Below are positions 31,119 through 45,575 of a stretch of 64,000 bases of DNA, in pieces. The position numbers and the translations under genes are program-made. The stretch's first letter is position 1, and every line of letters begins with the position of its first letter. The stretch is taken from contig NC_062981.1 of the NCBI RefSeq assembly GCF_023078275.1, forward strand, positions 23,050,846 through 23,114,845, written 5' to 3'. The notes beneath the pieces were generated by a model. It saw only the letters and a program-made list of their open reading frames with translations. It was not told where the DNA came from and did not search any database. This DNA is from Leguminivora glycinivorella. Its lineage: Eukaryota; Arthropoda; Insecta; Lepidoptera; Tortricidae.

Positions 31119-32729
31119 TGAGTTTCTTCCTTAGGCAGATAACTATTTTCAGTTCGTTTGACCCAGTCATGTTCTTTCAATCTTTATGAAAATTGCCTCG
31201 TTTGTAAACATTTTTAGGACGCTTCTAATGATGCCAAACACAAAGTGTAATGTACTCAGCTTCATGTGGAAAATTGTCAAAAATGAGTTTCTTCCTTAGG
31301 CAGATAACTATTTTCAGTTCGTTTGACCCAGTCATGTTCTTTCAATCTTTATGAAAATTGCCTCGTTTATAAACATTTTTAGGACGCTTCTAATGATGCC
31401 AAACACAAAGTGTAATGTACTCAGCTTCATGTGGAAAATTGTCAAAAATGAGTGTCTTCCTTAGGCAGATAACTATTTTTAGTTCGTTTGACCCAGTCAT
31501 GTTCTTTCAATCTTTATGAAAATTGCCTCGTTTATAAACATTTTTAGGACGCTTCTAATGATGCCAAACACAAAGTGTAATGTACTCAGCTTCATGTGGA
31601 AAATTGTCAAAAATGAGTTTCTTCCTTAGGCAGATAACTATTTTCAGTTCGTTTGCCCCAGTCGTGTTCTTTCAATCTTTATGAAAATTGCCTCGTTTAT
31701 AAACATTTTTAGGACGCTTCTAATGATGCCAAACACAAAGTGTAATGTACTCAGCTTCATGTGGAAAATTGACAAAAATGAGTTTCTTCCTTAGGCAGAT
31801 AACTATTTTCAGTTCGTTTGACCCAGTCGTGTTCTTTCAATCTTTATGAAAATTGCCTCGTTTATAAACATTTTTAGGACGCTTCTAAAGATGCTAAACA
31901 CAAAGTGTAATGTACTCAGCTTCATGTAGAAAATTGACAAAAATTAGTTTTTTCCTTAGTCAGATAACAATTTTCAGTTCGTTTGACCCAGTCGTGTTCT
32001 TTCAATCTTAATGAAAATTACCTAGTTAATAAACATTTTTAAGACGCTTCTAATGATGCCAAACACAAAGTGTAATGTACTCAGCTTCATGTGGAAAATT
32101 GTCAAAAATGAGTTTCTTCCTTAGGCAGATAACTATTTTCAGTTCGTTTGACCCAGTCATGTTCTTTCAATCTTTATGAAAATTGCCTCGTTTATAAACA
32201 TTTTTAGGACGCTTCTAATGATGCCAAACACAAAGTGTAATGTACTCAGCTTCATGTGGAAAATTGTCAAAAATGAGTTTCTTCCTTAGGCAGATAACTA
32301 TTTTTAGTTCGTTTGACCCAGTCATGTTCTTTCAATCTTTATGAAAATTGCCTCGTTTATAAACATTTTTAGGACGCTTCTAATGATGCCAAACACAAAG
32401 TGTAATGTACTCAGCTTCATGTGGAAAATTGTCAAAAATGAGTTTCTTCCTTAGGCAGATAACTATTTTCAGTTCGTTTGACCCTGTCATTTTCTTTCAA
32501 TCTTTATGAAAATTGCCTCGTTTATAAACATTTTTAGGACGCTTCTAATGATGCCAAACACAAAGTGTAATGTACTCAGCTTCATGTGGAAAATTGTCAA
32601 AAATGAGTTTCTTCCTTAGGCAGATAACTATTTTCAGTTCGTTTGACCCAGTCGTGTTCTTTCAATCTTAATAAAAATTACCTGGTTTATAACCACTTTT
32701 ATGACGCTTCTAATGATGCCAAACAAAAA

Positions 32730-35700
32730 GTGTAATGTACTCAGCTTCATGTAGAAAATTGTCAAAAATTAGTTTTTTCCTTAGTCAGATAACTATTTTC
32801 AGTTCGTTTGACCCAGTCGTGTTCTTTCAATCTTAATGAAAATTACCTGGTTTAAAACCACTTTTATGACGCTTCTAATCATGCAAAACAAAAAGTGTAA
32901 TGTACTCAGCTTCATGTAGAAAATTGTCAAAAATTAGTTTTTTCCTTAGTCAGATAACTATTTTCAGTTCGTTTGACCCAGTCGTGTTCTTTCAATCTTA
33001 ATGAAAATTACCTAGTTAATAACAATTTTTAAGACGCTTCGAATGATGCCAAAGACAAAGTGTAATGTACTCAGCTTCATGTGGAAAATTGTCAAAAATG
33101 AGTTTCTTCCTTAGGCAGATAACTATTTTCAGTTCGTTTGACCCAGTCATGTTCTTTCAATCTTTATGAAAATTGCCTCGTTTATAAACATTTTTAGGAC
33201 GCTTCTAATGATGCCAAACACAAAGTGTAATGTACTCAGCTTCATGTGGAAAATTGTCAAAAATGAGTTTCTTCCTTAGGCAGATAACTATTTTCAGTTC
33301 GTTTGACCCAGTCGTATTCTTTCAATCTTTATGAAAATTGCCTCGTTTATAAACATTTTTAGGACGCTTCTAATGATGCTAAACACAAAGTGTAATGTAC
33401 TCAGCTTCATGTAGAAAATTGACAAAAATTAGTTTTTTCCTTAGTCAGATAACTATTTTCAGTTCGTTTGACCCAGTCGTGTTCTTTCAATCTTAATGAA
33501 AATTACCTAGTTAATAAACATTTTTAAGACGCTTCTAATGATGCCAAACACAAAGTGTAATGTACTCAGCTTCATGTGGAAAATTGTCAAAAATGAGTTT
33601 CTTCCTTAGGCAGATAACTATTTTCAGTTCGTTTGACCCAGTCATGTTCTTTCAATCTTTATGAAAATTGTCTCGTTTATAAACATTTTTAGGACGCTTC
33701 TAATGATGCCAAACACAAAGTGTAATGTATTCAGCTTCATGTGGAAAATTGTCAAAAATGAGTGTCTTCCTTAGGCAGATAACTATTTTTAGTTCTTTTG
33801 ACCCAGTCATGTTCTTTCAATCTTTATGAAAATTGCCTCGTTTATAAACATTTTTAGGACGCTTCTAATGATGCCAAACACAAAGTGTAATGTACTCAGC
33901 TTCATGTGGAAAATTGTCAAAAATGAGTTTCTTCCTTAGGCAGATAACTATTTTCAGTTCGTTTGACCCAGTCGTGTTCTTTCAATCATTATGAAAATTG
34001 CCTCGTTTATAAACATTTTTAGGACGCTTCTAATGATGCTAAACACAAAGTGTAATGTACTCAGCTTCATGTGGAAAATTGTCAAAAATGAGTTTCTTCC
34101 TTAGGCAGATAACTATTTTCAGTTCGTTTGACCCAGTCATGTTCTTTCAATCTTTATGAAAATTGCCTCGTTTATAAACATTTTTAGGATGCTTCTAATG
34201 ATGCCAAACACAAAGTGTAATGTACTCAGCTTCATGTGGAAAATTGTCAAAAATGAGTTTCTTCCGTAGGCAGATAACTATTTTCAGTTCGTTTGACCCA
34301 GTCGTGTTCTTTCAATCTTAATGAAAATTACCTGGTTTATAACCACTTTTATGACGCTTCTAATCATGCCAAACAAAAAGTGTAATGTACTCAGCTTCAT
34401 GTAGAAAATTGTCAAAAATTAGTTTTTTCCTTAGTCAGATAACTATTTTCAGTTCGTTTGACCCAGTCGTGTTCTTTCAATCTTAATGAAAATTACCTAG
34501 TTAATAAACATTTTTAAGACGCTTCTAATGATGCCAAACACAAAGTGTAATGTACTCAGCTTCATGTGGAAAATTGTCAAAAATGAGTTTCTTCCTTAGG
34601 CAGATAACTATTTTCAGTTCGTTTGACCCAGTCATGTTCTTTCAATCTTTATGAAAATTGCCTCGTTTATAAACATTTTTAGGACGCTTCTAATGATGCC
34701 AAACACAAAGTGTAATGTACTCAGCTTCATGTGGAAAATTGTCAAAAATGAGTTTCTTCCTTAGGCAGATAACTATTTTCAGTTCGTTTGACCCAGTCGT
34801 GTTCTTTCAATCTTTATGAAAATTGCCTCGTTTATAAACATTTTTAGGACGCTTCTAAAGATGCTAAACACAAAGTGTAATGTACTCAGCTTCATGTAGA
34901 AAATTGACAAAAATTAGTTTTTTCCTTAGTCAGATAACTATTTTCAGTTCGTTTGACCCAGTCGTGTTTTTTCAATCTTAATGAAAATTACCTAGTTAAT
35001 AAACATTTTTAAGACGCTTCTAATGATGCCAAACACAAAGTGTAATGTACTCAGCTTCATGTGGAAAATTGTCAAAAATTAGTTTCTTCCTTAGGCAGAT
35101 AACTATTTTCAGTTCGTTTGACCCAGTCGTGTTCTTTCAATCTTAATAAAAATTACCTGGTTTATAACCACTTTTATGACGCTTCTAATGATGCCAAACA
35201 AAAAGTGTAATGTACTCAGCTTCATGTAGAAAATTGTCAAAAATTAGTTTTTTCCTTAGTCAGATAACAATTTTCAGTTCGTTTGACCCAGTCGTGTTCT
35301 TTCAATCTTAATTAAAATTACCTAGTTAATAAAAATTTTTAAGACACTTCTAATGATGCCAAATACAAAGTGTAATGTACTCAGCTTCATGTGGAAAATT
35401 GTCAAAAATGAGTTTCTTCCTTAGGCAGATAACTATTTTCAGTTCGTTTGACCCAGTCATGTTCTTTCAATCTTTATGAAAATTGCCTCGTTTATAAACA
35501 TTTTTAGGACGCTTCTAATGATGCCAAACAAAAAGTGTAATGTAGTCAGCTTCATGTGGAAAATTGTCAAAAATTAGTTTCTTCCTTAGGCAGATAACTA
35601 TTTTTAGTTAGTTTGACCCAGTCGTGTTCTTTCAATCTTTATGAAAATTGCCTCGTTTATAAACATTTTTAGGACGCTTCTAAAGATGCTAAACACAAAG

Positions 35701-38700
35701 TGTAATGTACTCAGCTTCATGTAGAAAATTGTCAAAAATTAGTTGTTTCCTTAGTCAGATAACTATTTTCAGTTCGTTTGACCCAGTCGTGTTCTTTCAA
35801 TCTTAATGAAAATTACCTAGTTAATAAACATTTTTAAGACGCTTCTAATGATGCCAAACACAAAGTGTAATGTACTCAGCTTCATGTGGAAAATTGTCAT
35901 AAATGAGTTTCTTCCTTAGGCAGATAACTATTTTCAGTTTGTTTGACCCAGTCATGTTCTTTCAATCTTTATGAAAATTGCCTCGTTTATAAACATTTTT
36001 AGGACGCTTCTAATGATGCCAAACACAAAGTGTAATGTACTCAGCTACATGTGAAAAATTGTCAAAAATGAGTTTCTTCCTTAGGCAGATAACTATTTTC
36101 AGTTCGTTTGACCCAGTCATGTTCTTTCAATCTTTATGAAAATTGCCTCGTTTGTAAACATTTTTAGGACGCTTCTAATGATGCCAAACACAAAGTGTAA
36201 TGTACTCAGCTTCATGTGGAAAATTGTCAAAAATGAGTTTCTTCCTTAGGCAGATAACTATTTTCAGTTCGTTTGACCCAGTCATGTTCTTTCAATCTTT
36301 ATGAAAATTGCCTCGTTTATAACCATTTTTCCATTTTTAGGACTCTTCTAATGATGCCAAACACAAAGTGTAATGTACTCAGCTTCATGTGGAAAATTGT
36401 CAAAAATGAGTTTCTTCCTTAGGCAGATAACTATTTTCAGTTCGTTTGACCCAGTCGTGTTCTTTCAATCTTAATGAAAATTACCTAGTTAATAAACATT
36501 TTTAAGACGCTTCTAATGATGCCAAACACAAAGTGTAATGTACTCAGCTTCATGTGGAAAATTGTCAAAAATGAGTTTCTTCCTTAGGCAGATAACTATT
36601 TTCAGTTCGTTTGACCCAGTCATGTTCTTTCAATCTTTATGAAAATTGCCTCGTTTATAAACATTTTTAGGACGCTTCTAATGATGCCAAACACAAAGTG
36701 TAATGTATTCAGCTTCATGTGGAAAATTGTCAAAAATGAGTGTCTTCCTTAGGCAGATAACTATTTTTAGTTCGTTTGACCCAGTCATGTTCTTTCAATC
36801 TTTATGAAAATTGCCTCGTTTATAAACATTTTTAGGACGCTTCTAATGATGCCAAACACAAAGTGTAATGTACTCAGCTTCATGTGGAAAATTGTCAAAA
36901 ATGAGTTTCTTCCTTAGGCAGATAACTATTTTCAGTTCGTTTGACCCAGTCGTGTTCTTTCAATCTTTATGAAAATTGCCTCGTTTATAAACATTTTTAG
37001 GACGCTTCTAATGATGCCAAACACAAAGTGTAATGTACTCAGTTTCATGTGGAAAATTGTCAAAAATGAGTTTCTTCCTTAGGCAGATAACTATTTTCAG
37101 TTCGTTTGACCCAGTCATTTTCTTTCAATCTTTATGAAAATTGCCTCGTTTATAAACATTTTTAGGACGCTTCTAATGATGCCAAACACAAAGTGTAATG
37201 TACTCAGCTTCATGTAGAAAATTGTCAAAAATTAGTTTTTTCCTTAGTCAGATAACTATTTTCAGTTCGTTTGACCCATTCGTGTTCTTTCAATCTTAAT
37301 GAAAATTACCTAGTTAATAAAATTTTTTAAGATGCTTCTAATGATGCCAAAGACAAAGTGTAATGTACTCAGCTTCATGTGGAAAATTGTCAAAAATGAG
37401 TTTCTTCCTTAGGCAGATAACTATTTTCAGTTCGATTGACCCAGTCATGTTCTTTCAATCTTTATGAAAATTGCCTCGTTTATAAACATTTTTAGGACGC
37501 TTCTAATGATGCCAAACACAAAGTGTAATGTACTCAGCTTCATGTGGAAAATTGTCAAAAATGAGTTTCTTCCTTAGGCAGATAACTATTTTCAGTTCGT
37601 TTGACCCAGTCATGTTCTTTCAATCTTTATGAAAATTGCCTCGTTTATAAATATTTTTAGGACGCTTCTAATGATGCCAAACACAAAGTGTAATGTACTC
37701 AGCTTCATGTAGAAAATTGTCAAAAATTAGTTTTTTCCTTAGTCAGATAACTATTTTCAGTTCGTTTGACCCAGTCGTGTTCTTTCAATCTTAATGAAAA
37801 TTACTTAGCTAATAAACATTTTTAAGACGCTTCTAATGATGCCAAACACAAAGTGTAATGTACTCAGCTTCATGTGGAAAATTGTCAAAAATGAATTTCT
37901 TCCTTAGGCAGATAACTATTTTCAGTTCGTTTGACCCAGTCGTGTTCTTTCAATCTTTATGAAAATTGCCTTGCTTATAACCATTTTTAGGACGCTTCTA
38001 ATGATACCAAATACAAAGTGTAATGTACTCAGCTTCATGTGGAAAATTGTCAAAAATAAGTTTCTTCCTTAGGCAGATAACTATTTTCAGTTCGTTTGAC
38101 CCAGTCATGTTCTTTCAATCTTTATGAAAATTGCCTCGTTTATAAACATTTTTAGGACGCTTCTAATGATGCCAAACACAAAGTGTAATGTACTCAGCTT
38201 CATGTGGAAAATTGTCAAAAATGAGTTTCTTCCTTAGGCAGATAACTATTTTCAGTTCGTTTGACCCAGTCGTGTTCTTTCAATCTTTATGAAAATTGCC
38301 TTGTTTATAAACATTTTTAGGACGCTTCTAATGATGCCAAACACAAAGTGTAATGTACTCAGCTTCATGTGGAAAATTGTCAAAAATGAGTTTCTTCTTT
38401 AGGCAGATAACTATTTTCAGTTCGTTTGACCCAGTCATGTTCTTTCAATCTTTATGAAAATTGCCTCGTTTATAAAGATTTTTAGGACGCTTCTAATGAT
38501 GCCAAACACAAAGTGTAATGTACTCAGCTTCATGTGGAAAATTGTCAAAAATGAGTTTCTTCCTTAGGCAGATAACTATTTTCAGTTCGTTTGACCCAGT
38601 CGTGTTCTTTCATTCTTTATGAAAATTGCCTCGTTTATAAACATTTTTAGGACGCTTCTAAAGAAGCTAAACACAAAGTGTAGTACTCAGCTTCATGTAG

Positions 38701-38960
38701 AAAATTGTCAAAAATTAGTTTTTTCCTAAGTCAGATAACTATTTTCAGTTCGTTTGACCCAGTCGTGTTCTTTCAATCTTAATGAAAATTACCTAGTTAA
38801 TAAACATTTTTAAGACGCTTCTAATGATGCCAAACACAAAGTGTAATGTACTCAGCTTCATGTGGAAAATTGTCAAAAATGAGTTTCTTCCTTAGGCAGA
38901 TAACTATTTTCAGTTCGTTTGACCCAGTCATGTTCTTTCAATCTTTATGAAAATTGCCTC
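32730..38960 (-). repeat. higher-order block 1 of the satellite (~6.2 kb)
   Basis: Landmark variants here recur at a constant offset of 6,614 bp in 39344-45575: 33311 and 39925 (gtcgtattc), 34961 and 41575 (gtcgtgtttttt), 35341 and 41955 (aagacacttc), 36331 and 42945, 37971 and 44585, 38681 and 45295. The block is about 38 monomers. Confidence 0.85.
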
Positions 38961-39343
38961 GTTTGTAAACATTTTTAGGACGCTTCTAATGATGCCAAAC
39001 ACAAAGTGTAATGTACTCAGCTTCATGTGGAAAATTGTCAAAAATGAGTTTCTTCCTTAGGCAGATAACTATTTTCAGTTCGTTTGACCCAGTCATGTTC
39101 TTTCAATCTTTATGAAAATTGCCTCGTTTATAACCATTTTTCCATTTTTAGGACTCTTCTAATGATGCCAAACACAAAGTGTAATGTACTCAGCTTCATG
39201 TGGAAAATTGTCAAAAATGAGTTTCTTCCTTAGGCAGATAACTATTTTCAGTTCGTTTGACCCAGTCGTGTTCTTTCAATCTTTATGAAAATTGCCTCGT
39301 TTATAAACATTTTTAGGACGCTTCTAAAGGTGCTAAACACAAA

Positions 39344-42300
39344 GTGTAATGTACCCAGCTTCATGTAGAAAATTGTCAAAAATTAGTTTTTTCCTTAGTC
39401 AGATAACTATTTTCAGTTCGTTTGACCCAGTCGTGTTCTTTCAATCTTAATGAAAATTACCTGGTTTAAAACCACTTTTATGACGCTTCTAATCATGCAA
39501 AACAAAAAGTGTAATGTACTCAGCTTCATGTAGAAAATTGTCAAAAATTAGTTTTTTCCTTAGTCAGATAACTATTTTCAGTTCGTTTGACCCAGTCGTG
39601 TTCTTTCAATCTTAATGAAAATTACCTAGTTAATAACAATTTTTAAGACGCTTCGAATGATGCCAAAGACAAAGTGTAATGTACTCAGCTTCATGTGGAA
39701 AATTGTCAAAAATGAGTTTCTTCCTTAGGCAGATAACTATTTTCAGTTCGTTTGACCCAGTCATGTTCTTTCAATCTTTATGAAAATTGCCTCGTTTATA
39801 AACATTTTTAGGACGCTTCTAATGATGCCAAACACAAAGTGTAATGTACTCAGCTTCATGTGGAAAATTGTCAAAAATGAGTTTCTTCCTTAGGCAGATA
39901 ACTATTTTCAGTTCGTTTGACCCAGTCGTATTCTTTCAATCTTTATGAAAATTGCCTCGTTTATAAACATTTTTAGGACGCTTCTAATGATGCTAAACAC
40001 AAAGTGTAATGTACTCAGCTTCATGTAGAAAATTGACAAAAATTAGTTTTTTCCTTAGTCAGATAACTATTTTCAGTTCGTTTGACCCAGTCGTGTTCTT
40101 TCAATCTTAATGAAAATTACCTAGTTAATAAACATTTTTAAGACGCTTCTAATGATGCCAAACACAAAGTGTAATGTACTCAGCTTCATGTGGAAAATTG
40201 TCAAAAATGAGTTTCTTCCTTAGGCAGATAACTATTTTCAGTTCGTTTGACCCAGTCATGTTCTTTCAATCTTTATGAAAATTGTCTCGTTTATAAACAT
40301 TTTTAGGACGCTTCTAATGATGCCAAACACAAAGTGTAATGTATTCAGCTTCATGTGGAAAATTGTCAAAAATGAGTGTCTTCCTTAGGCAGATAACTAT
40401 TTTTAGTTCTTTTGACCCAGTCATGTTCTTTCAATCTTTATGAAAATTGCCTCGTTTATAAACATTTTTAGGACGCTTCTAATGATGCCAAACACAAAGT
40501 GTAATGTACTCAGCTTCATGTGGAAAATTGTCAAAAATGAGTTTCTTCCTTAGGCAGATAACTATTTTCAGTTCGTTTGACCCAGTCGTGTTCTTTCAAT
40601 CATTATGAAAATTGCCTCGTTTATAAACATTTTTAGGACGCTTCTAATGATGCTAAACACAAAGTGTAATGTACTCAGCTTCATGTGGAAAATTGTCAAA
40701 AATGAGTTTCTTCCTTAGGCAGATAACTATTTTCAGTTCGTTTGACCCAGTCATGTTCTTTCAATCTTTATGAAAATTGCCTCGTTTATAAACATTTTTA
40801 GGATGCTTCTAATGATGCCAAACACAAAGTGTAATGTACTCAGCTTCATGTGGAAAATTGTCAAAAATGAGTTTCTTCCGTAGGCAGATAACTATTTTCA
40901 GTTCGTTTGACCCAGTCGTGTTCTTTCAATCTTAATGAAAATTACCTGGTTTATAACCACTTTTATGACGCTTCTAATCATGCCAAACAAAAAGTGTAAT
41001 GTACTCAGCTTCATGTAGAAAATTGTCAAAAATTAGTTTTTTCCTTAGTCAGATAACTATTTTCAGTTCGTTTGACCCAGTCGTGTTCTTTCAATCTTAA
41101 TGAAAATTACCTAGTTACTAAAAATTTTTAAGACGCTTCGAATGATGCCAAAGACAAAGTGTAATGTACTCAGCTTCATGTGGAAAATTGTCAAAAATGA
41201 GTTTCTTCCTTAGGCAGATAACTATTTTCAGTTCGTTTGACCCAGTCATGTTCTTTCAATCTTTATGAAAATTGCCTCGTTTATAAACATTTTTAGGACG
41301 CTTCTAATGATGCCAAACACAAAGTGTAATGTACTCAGCTTCATGTGGAAAATTGTCAAAAATGAGTTTCTTCCTTAGGCAGATAACTATTTTCAGTTCG
41401 TTTGACCCAGTCGTGTTCTTTCAATCTTTATGAAAATTGCCTCGTTTATAAACATTTTTAGGACGCTTCTAAAGATGCTAAACACAAAGTGTAATGTACT
41501 CAGCTTCATGTAGAAAATTGACAAAAATTAGTTTTTTCCTTAGTCAGATAACTATTTTCAGTTCGTTTGACCCAGTCGTGTTTTTTCAATCTTAATGAAA
41601 ATTACCTAGTTAATAAACATTTTTAAGACGCTTCTAATGATGCCAAACACAAAGTGTAATGTACTCAGCTTCATGTGGAAAATTGTCAAAAATGAGTTTC
41701 TTCCTTAGGCAGATAACTATTTTCAGTTCGTTTGACCCAGTCGTGTTCTTTCAATCTTAATAAAAATTACCTGGTTTATAACCACTTTTATGACGCTTCT
41801 AATGATGCCAAACAAAAAGTGTAATGTACTCAGCTTCATGTAGAAAATTGTCAAAAATTAGTTTTTTCCTTAGTCAGATAACAATTTTCAGTTCGTTTGA
41901 CCCAGTCGTGTTCTTTCAATCTTAATTAAAATTACCTAGTTAATAAAAATTTTTAAGACACTTCTAATGATGCCAAATACAAAGTGTAATGTACTCAGCT
42001 TCATGTGGAAAATTGTCAAAAATGAGTTTCTTCCTTAGGCAGATAACTATTTTCAGTTCGTTTGACCCAGTCATGTTCTTTCAATCTTTATGAAAATTGC
42101 CTCGTTTATAAACATTTTTAGGACGCTTCTAATGATGCCAAACAAAAAGTGTAATGTAGTCAGCTTCATGTGGAAAATTGTCAAAAATTAGTTTCTTCCT
42201 TAGGCAGATAACTATTTTTAGTTAGTTTGACCCAGTCGTGTTCTTTCAATCTTTATGAAAATTGCCTCGTTTATAAACATTTTTAGGACGCTTCTAAAGA

Positions 42301-45300
42301 TGCTAAACACAAAGTGTAATGTACTCAGCTTCATGTAGAAAATTGTCAAAAATTAGTTGTTTCCTTAGTCAGATAACTATTTTCAGTTCGTTTGACCCAG
42401 TCGTGTTCTTTCAATCTTAATGAAAATTACCTAGTTAATAAACATTTTTAAGACGCTTCTAATGATGCCAAACACAAAGTGTAATGTACTCAGCTTCATG
42501 TGGAAAATTGTCATAAATGAGTTTCTTCCTTAGGCAGATAACTATTTTCAGTTTGTTTGACCCAGTCATGTTCTTTCAATCTTTATGAAAATTGCCTCGT
42601 TTATAAACATTTTTAGGACGCTTCTAATGATGCCAAACACAAAGTGTAATGTACTCAGCTACATGTGAAAAATTGTCAAAAATGAGTTTCTTCCTTAGGC
42701 AGATAACTATTTTCAGTTCGTTTGACCCAGTCATGTTCTTTCAATCTTTATGAAAATTGCCTCGTTTGTAAACATTTTTAGGACGCTTCTAATGATGCCA
42801 AACACAAAGTGTAATGTACTCAGCTTCATGTGGAAAATTGTCAAAAATGAGTTTCTTCCTTAGGCAGATAACTATTTTCAGTTCGTTTGACCCAGTCATG
42901 TTCTTTCAATCTTTATGAAAATTGCCTCGTTTATAACCATTTTTCCATTTTTAGGACTCTTCTAATGATGCCAAACACAAAGTGTAATGTACTCAGCTTC
43001 ATGTGGAAAATTGTCAAAAATGAGTTTCTTCCTTAGGCAGATAACTATTTTCAGTTCGTTTGACCCAGTCGTGTTCTTTCAATCTTAATGAAAATTACCT
43101 AGTTAATAAACATTTTTAAGACGCTTCTAATGATGCCAAACACAAAGTGTAATGTACTCAGCTTCATGTGGAAAATTGTCAAAAATGAGTTTCTTCCTTA
43201 GGCAGATAACTATTTTCAGTTCGTTTGACCCAGTCATGTTCTTTCAATCTTTATGAAAATTGCCTCGTTTATAAACATTTTTAGGACGCTTCTAATGATG
43301 CCAAACACAAAGTGTAATGTATTCAGCTTCATGTGGAAAATTGTCAAAAATGAGTGTCTTCCTTAGGCAGATAACTATTTTTAGTTCGTTTGACCCAGTC
43401 ATGTTCTTTCAATCTTTATGAAAATTGCCTCGTTTATAAACATTTTTAGGACGCTTCTAATGATGCCAAACACAAAGTGTAATGTACTCAGCTTCATGTG
43501 GAAAATTGTCAAAAATGAGTTTCTTCCTTAGGCAGATAACTATTTTCAGTTCGTTTGACCCAGTCGTGTTCTTTCAATCTTTATGAAAATTGCCTCGTTT
43601 ATAAACATTTTTAGGACGCTTCTAATGATGCCAAACACAAAGTGTAATGTACTTAGTTTCATGTGGAAAATTGTCAAAAATGAGTTTCTTCCTTAGGCAG
43701 ATAACTATTTTCAGTTCGTTTGACCCAGTCATTTTCTTTCAATCTTTATGAAAATTGCCTCGTTTATAAACATTTTTAGGACGCTTCTAATGATGCCAAA
43801 CACAAAGTGTAATGTACTCAGCTTCATGTAGAAAATTGTCAAAAATTAGTTTTTTCCTTAGTCAGATAACTATTTTCAGTTCGTTTGACCCATTCGTGTT
43901 CTTTCAATCTTAATGAAAATTACCTAGTTAATAAAATTTTTTAAGATGCTTCTAATGATGCCAAAGACAAAGTGTAATGTACTCAGCTTCATGTGGAAAA
44001 TTGTCAAAAATGAGTTTCTTCCTTAGGCAGATAACTATTTTCAGTTCGATTGACCCAGTCATGTTCTTTCAATCTTTATGAAAATTGCCTCGTTTATAAA
44101 CATTTTTAGGACGCTTCTAATGATGCCAAACACAAAGTGTAATGTACTCAGCTTCATGTGGAAAATTGTCAAAAATGAGTTTCTTCCTTAGGCAGATAAC
44201 TATTTTCAGTTCGTTTGACCCAGTCATGTTCTTTCAATCTTTATGAAAATTGCCTCGTTTATAAATATTTTTAGGACGCTTCTAATGATGCCAAACACAA
44301 AGTGTAATGTACTCAGCTTCATGTAGAAAATTGTCAAAAATTAGTTTTTTCCTTAGTCAGATAACTATTTTCAGTTCGTTTGACCCAGTCGTGTTCTTTC
44401 AATCTTAATGAAAATTACTTAGTTAATAAACATTTTTAAGACGCTTCTAATGATGCCAAACACAAAGTGTAATGTACTCAGCTTCATGTGGAAAATTGTC
44501 AAAAATGAATTTCTTCCTTAGGCAGATAACTATTTTCAGTTCGTTTGACCCAGTCGTGTTCTTTCAATCTTTATGAAAATTGCCTTGCTTATAACCATTT
44601 TTAGGACGCTTCTAATGATACCAAATACAAAGTGTAATGTACTCAGCTTCATGTGGAAAATTGTCAAAAATGAGTTTCTTCCTTAGGCAGATAACTATTT
44701 TCAGTTCGTTTGACCCAGTCATGTTCTTTCAATCTTTATGAAAATTGCCTCGTTTATAAACATTTTTAGGACGCTTCTAATGATGCCAAACACAAAGTGT
44801 AATGTACTCAGCTTCATGTGGAAAATTGTCAAAAATGAGTTTCTTCCTTAGGCAGATAACTATTTTCAGTTCGTTTGACCCAGTCGTGTTCTTTCAATCT
44901 TTATGAAAATTGCCTTGTTTATAAACATTTTTAGGACGCTTCTAATGATGCCAAACACAAAGTGTAATGTACTCAGCTTCATGTGGAAAATTGTCAAAAA
45001 TGAGTTTCTTCTTTAGGCAGATAACTATTTTCAGTTCGTTTGACCCAGTCATGTTCTTTCAATCTTTATGAAAATTGCCTCGTTTATAAAGATTTTTAGG
45101 ACGCTTCTAATGATGCCAAACACAAAGTGTAATGTACTCAGCTTCATGTGGAAAATTGTCAAAAATGAGTTTCTTCCTTAGGCAGATAACTATTTTCAGT
45201 TCGTTTGACCCAGTCGTGTTCTTTCAATCTTTATGAAAATTGCCTCGTTTATAAACATTTTTAGGACGCTTCTAAAGATGCTAAACACAAAGTGTAGTAC

Positions 45301-45575
45301 TCAGCTTCATGTAGAAAATTGTCAAAAATTAGTTTTTTCCTAAGTCAGATAACTATTTTCAGTTCGTTTGACCCAGTCGTGTTCTTTCAATCTTAATGAA
45401 AATTACCTAGTTAATAAACATTTTTAAGACGCTTCTAATGATGCCAAACACAAAGTGTAATGTACTCAGCTTCATGTGGAAAATTGTCAAAAATGAGTTT
45501 CTTCCTTAGGCAGATAACTATTTTCAGTTCGTTTGACCCAGTCATGTTCTTTCAATCTTTATGAAAATTGCCTCG
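39344..45575 (-). repeat. higher-order block 2 of the satellite (~6.2 kb)
   Basis: Near-identical duplicate of 32730-38960 in the same orientation. Scattered differences exist: for example the monomer at ~41108 reads ttactaaaaatttttaag with gcttcgaatg, while its counterpart at ~34494 reads ttaataaacatttttaag with gcttctaatg. This suggests later local exchange between monomers. Confidence 0.85.
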
